Positions 1 to 7,213 of a DNA stretch of 13,495 nt are shown piece after piece (positions within the stretch are counted from its first letter, which is position 1; each line of letters opens with the position of its first letter). Under the pieces are notes generated by a model, which made no database searches, had not been told where the DNA came from, and worked only from the letters and a program-made list of their open reading frames with translations. Both the position numbers and the translations under genes were made by a program. Source of the DNA: Physocladia obscura (lineage: Eukaryota > Chytridiomycota > Chytridiomycetes > Chytridiales > Chytriomycetaceae); contig JADGJH010000881.1 of assembly GCA_027596945.1 (NCBI GenBank), positions 1 to 13,495 on the forward strand, in the 5' to 3' direction.

Positions 1-410
1 GTATTAGTAAAGATAAACTACATAAGTATTCCAGTCATCATGAAAAAATTGAAGACTGCATTCTACTCCAATATGAGAACTTATGCGACGCTAAATGAAA
101 AAAAAAAAAGAAATAAAAACAAGAAATAATTAACGTCAACAAGAACAAAAAAAAAATCTTTTTTTGCAAAAAATTTTCCAAGCTTACAGCAATCCTACTT
201 CACGATGTACTTTCCATTTCTAGGACAAAATAGAGTAAAAAATAAAAATAAAAAAATAAAGTTGATATCAAACACGGGACGGAAAAGAAAAAAAGCCTTT
301 GAAAATTACAAATTTAACACCACAGTGAAATTAACTGTAGCCAACAAAGAAAAATTCATCAAAATTTATTTGGTGCGAGTTATCTCCATTATTTCCATTT
401 TTTTAACAAT
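1..410. other. A/T-rich spacer and 3' flank of the acetyltransferase gene
   Basis: This stretch is dominated by A-runs and short low-complexity segments. I see no conserved protein in it. An open frame that begins at 205 on the plus strand runs into the antisense of the acetyltransferase and is a shadow. The complement of an AATAAA signal (TTTATT at 365-370) lies about 40 bases past the stop codon of the minus-strand acetyltransferase and is a reasonable polyadenylation signal for it. Confidence 0.6.
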
Positions 411-998
411 TCAAAGAACAACGACCTCTTCTCCAAATGTGACATCCAAAGGAACGTCACGAAACGCGTTTCTGTCAATGTTCAAGTACATAACTTCAGC
501 AATCCTTCCACCATTTTCACGATCTACAATTCCAAGAGTTTCAGTGAGGCCAAACTTCTTTGCTAGTGCACGCATCGCAGTATTGTCTAGCAATGTGCCC
601 ATTTGAACCTGATCGGTTTGGATCTCGCAGCTCAGTCTGAGCAACACTCTCAAGAATTTGGCTCCAAATCCTTTTCCCAGGAAACCGGGGACAAATGCAA
701 TTCCAACATTGACTGTTTGTATTTCGTCAGTTGGTTGTGAGAATTTACCTAAAGCATCGAATCCAACAATTTCTTCGTTTTGAAGAACAAGAACACGCAA
801 GTATTCGCGCTTAATGCGCGACTCAATATAGTGCTGCGTCAAGTATTTGACGTGCGTGTCTTGTATTTCAGCAGTTTCTGGCTTAAATGACACTTTGATG
901 TATGTTATGGCGTTTGAAGGAGTTACTGGAATAACGACGAGATTGGTATCTGGTAGTACGATTTTCCAGTCATTCGTAAAGATTTTGTTGGTTTCCAT
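411..998 (-). CDS. GNAT-family N-acetyltransferase, single exon
   Basis: A 195-residue protein with the GCN5-related acetyltransferase fold, expected to move an acetyl group from acetyl-CoA to an amine; its substrate cannot be read from sequence. Motif A is visible at about residues 96-121: a beta strand (VNVGIAFVP) followed by the pyrophosphate-binding turn Gly108-Lys-Gly110-Phe-Gly112 and a helix. Motif B follows at about 137-151 (LDNTAMRALAKKFGL), with the Asn and the Ala-rich helix usual in the family. The length is typical of a single GNAT domain, starting almost directly at the first strand. The ATG at 998 is the first in frame after an upstream in-frame TAA. No intron is needed, unlike the other three intact genes here. 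The gene faces away from the broken locus to its right, so the spacer between them may hold its promoter. The fold assignment is firm and the substrate unknown. Confidence 0.85.
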   Translation of the reverse strand: METNKIFTNDWKIVLPDTNLVVIPVTPSNAITYIKVSFKPETAEIQDTHVKYLTQHYIESRIKREYLRVLVLQNEEIVGFDALGKFSQPTDEIQTVNVGIAFVPGFLGKGFGAKFLRVLLRLSCEIQTDQVQMGTLLDNTAMRALAKKFGLTETLGIVDRENGGRIAEVMYLNIDRNAFRDVPLDVTFGEEVVVL

Positions 999-1165
999 TT
1001 GATCTGCTTTGTCTTTTAAATAAAATATATTGGAGTTTGATTATAAATAAGTAAATTTTTTCAAATTCCACGATTTTTGAGATCAACTCCTGAGCAAAAA
1101 ATTTCTTTTCAAAAACGGAAAATGAAACAGAAAAAAAAAGAATTAAAATTCCACCGAATTTAAAA

Positions 1166-2460
1166 ATGGAGAGACTAAGAGACTTAAAGGTCATGTTACA
1201 GGTGAATCTAATCCTGGAACAAGAGAACAACACAACAAAAGCAGAAATTCTCAGGTCACTTGGGACAGGTATTGAAAAATATAATTCAGTACATAATTTA
1301 TTTTATCTAACCAATGCTCCGTAGGTGTTTCATTGATGCCAAAATCTGCAAAAACATAGACTGGAAATGAAAATGCAAACATCATTTCTGTTGTAAACAA
1401 ATATTGAACTCAAGTTTCATCCAACTTTGCAGGTGATGTGCTCATGGCAAAAGCTCATTTGCATGAGTTATCAAAAGCTGTTGCCAAAGGCAGTGGTACC
1501 ACAGAAATACACAATTACTCTTAAAAAATTGTCAGTCAGGGTAAATGTGAGTAACTGTCAAAGGCTGATGAGATTATTTGAATTTATTAAGTTTTAATCA
1601 TTGACACAAAATTTATAATAAATTTTTTAAACAAAATACGTAATTTTTTGATGGATTCATCTAAATTTCTAGACTCAGGACTTCCAATGAAGGAATATTG
1701 CTTTATTGGAAATGCAGTTAAACAGCTTGTTGATGATGTGTATAAGGCAGACAATGCCATTGATTTGAGCATGGTAATTGGAACATCAGGTGTTGGAAAC
1801 AATAAGGTTGAGCAAAAGACTTGTCATTCTCAGTTGCCACTAGGGAAAATATTATTGAAGGTATATTTATTTGCAAATTTGACAGATAATTTTTTGATTT
1901 GGGTTCCATTGCCATCATATCATGTGAAAATAGCAGAGCAAATGAATGGAGATGTTTGAAAAGCCACAGTCAATTCAAATTGCCACCAATCATCAAGATA
2001 TATTGCTTGCTATGATATTCAGGAATCAGTCATTTCATTTGTGTGAAAAGCTTTAGAAACTGATGGACAGCTTTCAGAGCTTGCCAAATCTCCAGAGGTC
2101 TTAAGCACTTTGGAGTTAAAAAACCAATCATATAACTTTGCTGGCAGGTGCAAAGTTGGATTGTCTTACTGCTTTGAAAATTGGTCAAGAATTGGATAAA
2201 TTGCTTAGATAAAAAGAGAAATAGGAAAATTTCTTTTGAAAAAGCTCATTTCTTCTGGTGTTGTCAATTGTGGGATCTTTGAACTAAAAAATTAGAGGAA
2301 AATGTTGTTGTGCAGATTGATTTTATTAATGGCTTGAGGGATATATACCACACCTGCTGGAATCATCAGTTTTCATGTTATTGGAGCTATGATCATCAAA
2401 TTATTTGACTTGAGCTACTCTTACTTGATTAATCCATTCCTGAGATTCATCACACAATAA
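1166..2460 (+). pseudogene. Decayed protein-coding locus with a degenerate P-loop
   Basis: I do not recognise this protein. Several coding-like segments follow one another on the plus strand but in different frames. One starts at ATG 1166 and is open for about 50 codons. A second, after a good acceptor (ctttgcag ending at 1431), is open to about 1594. The longest begins at ATG 1651 and ends at a TGA at 1957-1959. It contains VIGTSGVGNNK, which looks like a Walker A loop (GxxGxGK[ST]) that has lost the Lys-Ser/Thr order. Further segments downstream (from the ATG at about 1952, then at about 2150-2210) are cut by TGA, TAG and TAA. Multiple stops and frame changes over 1.3 kb suggest a pseudogene. 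An intron-rich gene that I failed to assemble is the alternative. The setting VIGT-x-GVG recalls the NTPase module of crinkler and retrotransposon-hot-spot proteins, but this is only a resemblance. Confidence 0.35.
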
Positions 2461-3424
2461 AAATATGAAACTCATTTAAAAAAATCGCTTTTGAAAGTTT
2501 TTTTACTTCTTTTCAATACCTTACTTGACAAAAAAAGCTGCATAATTTGATTTGACTTTTGTGCAACTGAATTTACAATATTTTTGTTTTCTTCTTTATT
2601 TTTCTTTGTTTTTTCTCTGTTTTTCTTTTTCTTTTTTCAAGAAAATTCAAAAAGGAATTTTTGAAAATTTAACTTTTTTAGCTATTAAAATCGTATTCTT
2701 ATTGTTCATTCTGTAGTGATATGATGTATTAGTGTGGTGCACTGGATCTCTGGTTCAGTTCCCACTGCTAGCAACCTGTCTAAATGTCTTATTTACTTAT
2801 ATTTCAAATATGTTTGGACAATATTCCTCGCAACAATTTTTGTTTGTTGTTTTTTTAAATATTTTTTACTATCCTGTAAAATTCAAATCTGCAATTGATA
2901 TGATGGTTATCTGATCGTTTTTTTCTCCCTAAAAACTGCTGATTTTTTGGCCAACTCATGCCAACTATCTTTCGGCTAATAATTATTCCGAAAAGAGGAC
3001 TGCCGAAAATCGGACGATAAATTATCAGTTATTTTTAATTTAATTTTTTTTAGACGGTAACTCAACAGATTGGGAAAAGTGTCGGTAAAATTGTTGAAGG
3101 TCAAAAAACGAAAAATTACCCATTTCGGTCTGTTTGCCAATACTGGCGTTATTCGTGACGCTCAGCTTTTAAAGTTATACAATTGTCATGAGAGAAAGTA
3201 GCACATTCATGCTTTTGAAACTTTTTAAAACTGAAATCAAAATAAAATGCTTGGTAAATCAAGGGACGTTCATTTTTTATTGTGTTTATGTTATTACCGC
3301 TGTTTGTTGCAGTCAACTTATATCCTTTAACGGCAAAATCCCAGCTCAGAAAAGGAGAGTCGATAACCACATTTAGAACAAACGGAAAAAGGAAAAATCA
3401 TGAAAGGAGTTCATTGCTTTGCAG
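2461..3424. other. AT-rich spacer without a supported gene
   Basis: No convincing coding region is visible. Open frames of 60 to 73 codons on both strands (2732-2914; 3149-3376) overlap one another, show no domain and have no good codon structure. The region includes a pure pyrimidine tract at 2581-2638 broken only by a few A and G bases. The part next to 3482 should contain the promoter and 5' leader of the CYRI gene, but I see no individual element I would name. Confidence 0.6.
2581..2638 (+). repeat. Polypyrimidine low-complexity tract
   Basis: About 58 bases made almost wholly of T with scattered C, in a T(n)C pattern with a few G and A interruptions. It is simple-sequence DNA in the spacer and has no coding meaning. 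It could arise by slippage or be a relic of a reverse-transcribed tail, but nothing next to it supports a retroelement. Confidence 0.7.
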
Positions 3425-3462
3425 TTGAAATTCAATTGGGCAGAATTTCAATTGAATTTCAA
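3425..3462. repeat. Perfect 14-bp inverted repeat in the CYRI 5' leader
   Basis: The arm at 3425-3438 (TTGAAATTCAATTG) is the exact reverse complement of the arm at 3449-3462, with a 10-base spacer (3439-3448). It ends 19 bases before the CYRI start codon. In RNA it would form a 14-pair AU-rich stem close to the initiation codon; in DNA it could bind a dimeric protein. Which of these applies, if either, is not visible. Confidence 0.8.
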
Positions 3463-3481
3463 AGAAAGTTCACAGACAAAG

Positions 3482-4976
3482 ATGGGACAATTGCTCTGCC
3501 TTCCAGGGCCCGAAGTCGCACAAGCGGAGCCGCCGATAGTGGTAGTAAATCTAAACGGTGGGTAAATGATAAAGAAGAAAAGATGGTGAAGGACGGTTAA
3601 CGTACTGATATCTGATGGTTGCTTATTATGTGAAACAAATCAAACAGAGGACGCGCAGCCGACGGACGAAGAAACGCTTGTGTTCAAGACACTGGCAGCG
3701 GCACTGGCTTCGGCGGCCACAAATATTGAGGCAATCAAAGGATACGCCGGCTGCAGCGACGCCATTCGCACAGTGCGTTTCAGCCTCCAATCATTTCCCC
3801 AAATCAATTCACCAAATCTCCTTCCAATTTCAAAAAATACCAAATGCTTTACCCTACAACAACACAACATAACACCATACTATAGGCTATCAGCAGCCCC
3901 TCGCTTGAGGCGGAAGACGCTGTGTGGCGCCGCCTCACCCCTGCGATTGCTCAGCTGGTTGCTTTTTACAACTATTCGCTTCAACTCAGTTGCGTCTGTT
4001 ATCCCCTCTTTTCTAAACACCGCTAATCTATTCTCTTTGCCATCCATTTTTCACCCCAATTCGAACAGATGATGCCTTCCAGAAAGCCCTCCACTTCTTT
4101 GCATCTTCCGACTCCATTGCCAATAACCTCGAACTCCATCAAGCAACAGCAAAAAGAGTTGCGGACGTTCTATTTTTCGCAAATAAGTTTGACGAATTAA
4201 AGGTGCCTCCTCTTCGGCCTGTTGTTATTTTAAAACCCCAAAGCACTAACTTGCCCCGCGCTACCAACTCACATTAACAAAATGTTCAGATGTCAAATAC
4301 AGACTGCCAAAATGACCTGGCATATTACCGACGGTCACTCCAGAAAGTTCGTTTGGTCGGTGGCGGTACTGGCGGTGGTGGACCGCGTCAACTTATTTCT
4401 GATGACCTCGCAAATTCAATGTCAATGTTTTTTGCTCAACCTGCCCCAATGCTGTCGGGTATTATTTCGGCTTGTAAATTGGTAAAGAATATATCAAATA
4501 AGCATTATATTTGAGAAAAGTCATAATTGAGTGAAAAGAAGAAAATAAGAAGTAAAATCCTAACAAAAACAAAAAATAATGTAGATGAGTATAAAAGGGT
4601 CAAGCCGAGACTCGAATGCCGAAACATTGTCACTATTGGCGGCAGTTTGCTACTACGCTGTTCTACAAAAACGAACATTGGGCAGGCAAATGGTTGAATA
4701 CTGTTTGCGCGTGCTGGTCATGTGCATAATTCTATATGACCATACAGACAAATACGGTGCATTTTCAAAAGAATCAAAAATTGATGTAAGCAAAATATTA
4801 CAAAATAAATATTCATTTATTGAAAGAAAAAAAAGATCCGCGCATATGTACGACTTATTAAAGGAAATGGCGGACCGTTGACGTCAACTTTGATGAATGG
4901 GTTACGGTTTTCGACGACACATTTAAATGACGAGAATACGCCAACAAACATTAAAGATTACGTTAATGACGGCTGA
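3482..4976 (+). CDS. CYRI: CYRI (FAM49) family Rac1-binding regulator of the WAVE complex, seven exons
   Basis: CYRI proteins bind active Rac1 at the plasma membrane and compete with the WAVE (SCAR) complex, limiting Arp2/3-driven actin branching. Deduced exons are 3482-3557, 3648-3772, 3886-3988, 4069-4202, 4290-4481, 4585-4785 and 4836-4976. They join in frame to 323 residues, against 324 in human CYRI-B. The start gives MGQLLCL, fitting the family's N-myristoylated Met-Gly with a nearby Cys. Conserved blocks follow in family order: EDAQPTDEE (about 26-34), FANKFDELK ending at 146, NDLAYYRRSL (154-163) with Arg160-Arg161, which contact Rac1 in the human protein, LANSMSMFFAQPAPML, then CLRVLVMCIILYDHTDKYGAF, where the run is read in two parts around residue 260, and LMNGLRFSTTHLNDEN near the end. 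A Gly-rich loop (about 170-177) replaces a more polar loop in animals. The last intron has two possible acceptors (4826 or 4835); the second gives the family length. A polyadenylation signal (AATAAA, 5173-5178) lies downstream. Identification is firm; exact splice sites are inferred. Confidence 0.93.
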
Positions 4977-4988
4977 GCTAAAAATTTG

Positions 4989-5070
4989 CTGTGTTTTTGT
5001 TTGTGTTGGTCTTTTCTTTTACTTTTTTTTTTTTTATTTGGCTTTTGGTTTTGTTTTGTTTGTTTTGTTT
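4989..5070 (+). repeat. T/G-rich low-complexity tract in the CYRI-PIG3 spacer
   Basis: The 278-base spacer between the CYRI stop and the next start opens with a T-rich tract that includes a run of 13 T (5023-5035) and repeated TTTTG units (about 5041-5070). Transcribed, it is a U-rich 3' region of the CYRI message. The open frame across it encodes only Phe, Leu and Val and is not a gene. Confidence 0.65.
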
Positions 5071-5172
5071 CTTATCTTGTTGAAATGTTTTTTAATAGAG
5101 ATTTTGGGGTTGTTTTTGCTTTGTTATAGAAATATTTGTTGGAACAACCCATAAAAGCGTTGACAGGGTGTG

Positions 5173-5178
5173 AATAAA
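5173..5178 (+). terminator. Candidate polyadenylation signal of CYRI
   Basis: A canonical AATAAA about 200 bases after the CYRI stop codon and about 75 bases before the next gene's ATG, which leaves room for cleavage before the downstream gene starts. Called from the hexamer and its position only. Confidence 0.4.
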
Positions 5179-5254
5179 CTGTAAAACAAGCCAGCTCTCC
5201 ACAGATAATTTCTTTATTTTTCCTTTCAATTTTGAGAAAAAATCGCACAGTTCA

Positions 5255-6455
5255 ATGAAAGCTGTCCTTGTTTCTGAACCAGTTGAGTAATACTAGATAA
5301 TCCTTCCATGACGTCAAATCTTAGTGTACTAATATTACTGCGAAAAAACACAACAGGGTGACGCTAGCAAGCTTTATATCGGTGAGACAGAAACGCCATC
5401 ACCAGGAACAACACAACTGCTTGTAAAAGTGCACAATTTCGCACTGAATCGCATGGATATATTGCAGCGCCAAGGATTCTACGGGCCTCCAGCGGGAGAA
5501 AGCACGATTCTGGGAGTAGAGTTTTCAGGAACCGTTGTTTCTGTTGGATCTGATGTTTTCAGCGAATGGCAGATTGGCGAAAGGGTATTTGGACTTGTGT
5601 ATGGCGGTGCGTACAGTGAATACGTGGTAATTGAGGCAGCAATGGCTGCGCGGCTTCCGAACAAGATTAGTTATGCGATTGGTGCAGCGCTGCCAGAAGT
5701 GTGGCTGACAGCGTTCCAAGCGCTCTTCTGGAACTGCAGTCTCGTCACAGGCGAAGATGTTTTGATACATGCGGGAGCTTCTGCTGTTGGAATTGCTGCA
5801 ATTCAACTAGCCAAAAACGCGGGCGCGTTAGTCATCCATTTTTGTGAATTTCAAATCCAGTCAAATTACTCATCTCGCCTTTTTTTCACAATAATAGTCG
5901 CCGCATCATTGTCACGGTCAGCTCGCAAGAAAAAATCGAGTTTTGCACATCGCTTGGAGCCACTCATGCAATCAACTATAAATCCGATGATTTTAAGACG
6001 AAAGTTGCCGAATTTACTGAAGACCGCGGCGTTGATGTGATTGTCGACTTTATTGGTGCAAATTACTGGGACTCGAATTTGGCAAGTCTTGCTTTCGATG
6101 GTCGTATGGTCATGCTTGGTTTCTTGGGAGGCCCCGTTGTCAATTCCTCAAACTTGGGACCAATCTTGAGAAAACGACTAACAGTTCGCGGAAGCGCTTT
6201 GAGATCTCGCAGCTTGGCTTATCAAATCAAGCTTAAGCAACAGGTTTTTTTGTTTGTATTTTTAGCCTTTTTTATTCAGTTTTTTGATTGATACTCTGAC
6301 AGGTTGAACAAGAAGTTTTCAAACCAATTTTTGAAGGCAAGACAGACATGAGGGCAATTATTGACAGGGAGTTTTCTTGGAAGGAAATTTCTGAAGCTCA
6401 CAGATATTTGGAGTCTGACAAGTCAAAGGGCAAAATTGTAATTACTGTTGATTGA
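5255..6455 (+). CDS. PIG3/TP53I3-type NADPH quinone oxidoreductase (medium-chain dehydrogenase/reductase), four exons
   Basis: A zinc-free member of the MDR superfamily that reduces quinones with NADPH in the cytosol. Deduced exons are 5255-5281, 5357-5826, 5898-6243 and 6303-6455, giving 331 residues; human PIG3 has 332. The N-terminal GroES-like domain starts MKAVLVSEP and carries NRMDILQRQGFYGPPAG, with Tyr51 at the same number as the active-site Tyr of human PIG3. Then come LGVEFSGTV, a Gly-Gly-Ala-Tyr-Ser turn and LPEVWLTAFQALF. The Rossmann part has HAGASAVGIAAIQLAKNAGA (147-166); Ser151 is kept, but the residue at 152 is Ala where the family usually has Gly. VDVIVDFIGANYW and the closing EISEAHRYLESDKSKGKIVI complete the fold. 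Introns are 75, 71 and 59 bases. The first has a weak donor (GTTGAG); an alternative pair, donor 5287 with acceptor 5366, also keeps frame but drops two residues. A-rich AATAAA-like sequence follows at about 6480-6500. It is transcribed in the same direction as CYRI. Confidence 0.94.
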
Positions 6456-7213
6456 GCTCAAATATGTAACGCAATGCACAAAATAAAAAAATAAAAAAAA
6501 GGTCAATGACAAAGTAACAAATAAAAGCAGCCAGTCAATCATGAAAATAGCATCATTTGACTACTCTTGTTTCCATGTATGCAAGAGAACTGACATAAGA
6601 CACGCTAATTTCACCTCGTATTGCCGCAAGAAACATATTCATTATAAGCTATTGGATTAGAAATACCAAACCGAGATGTTTCGTTCCACGATCCAGAATG
6701 TTATTGAATGTTTCACGCCTCGCAGCCATTCAGCAGCTTGTATACAATCCTCAGATTATTTTTTGCTCAGAGTTTTCAACTGATTCGGTTAACTTTTACC
6801 AACTTGTAATTTTTGGTATTCAAATTTCCTAAATAGAGCCATAAATTTCTGGGATACGCAGCTACCGAGACTCATTTGACAGAGGAATTATTGGAATCAC
6901 TGATATTGTCAGATTTGTCAACATCTCATCCGCCTCTTTCCAGAATGTCACAAGGCCTTCGTATGTTCTTCTAGTATGCCGCGCTGCTCAGACGTAAAAT
7001 AGACAATTGCCACTTGTTGATATTTGTATTGTATTGTGGGAGCTTGGCAAGCAGCAGTGGCTGATGTAAATTTGAAGGTTCAAGCTTTTTTTGCTGGCAA
7101 TATTATTATTTCGCTACATAATCGGCGTGATTCTACATTGAATGAGTAGAAACGTCGATAGAAGCACTTAGTTTTTCTGCGATCGAAGTGTCAGAAAATT
7201 TGACTGAAGAACA
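6456..7213. other. Spacer with short coding-like fragments and the ATPase 5' region
   Basis: Right after the oxidoreductase stop, an A-rich tail with overlapping AATAAA hexamers (about 6481-6500) probably ends its transcript. Beyond it I find no intact gene. A plus-strand frame at 6837-7061 reads as plausible protein with only one stop (TAG at 6972-6974) and follows an AG acceptor. Small frames starting at ATG 6541 and 6676 and the frame at about 7037-7149 also look codon-like but do not join. This could be a gene remnant or chance open frames in a spacer of moderate GC. The last bases before 7214 should hold the ATPase promoter and leader; the in-frame TGA at 7205 limits its start. Confidence 0.4.

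Noticed and set aside
970..1233. 87-codon minus-strand frame overlapping the acetyltransferase start
   Set aside because: Phe/Lys-rich translation of an AT-rich leader, with no recognisable motif and an overlap in the wrong frame.
2752..2762. GGTTCAGTTCC resembling a tRNA/SINE B box
   Set aside because: Two mismatches to the consensus, no acceptable A box or cloverleaf around it and no repeat copy elsewhere in the window.
3149..3376. Overlapping open frames on both strands in the spacer
   Set aside because: Neither has a motif, a splice context joining it to CYRI or a consistent coding signal.
4258..4271. Reverse complement resembles a tRNA D-arm (A box)
   Set aside because: It lies inside a CYRI intron, and no T-arm, anticodon stem or acceptor pairing can be built around it.
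4927..5154. 75-codon hydrophobic open frame
   Set aside because: It is the T/G-rich tract after the CYRI stop read as Phe, Leu and Val; it begins inside the last CYRI exon in another frame.
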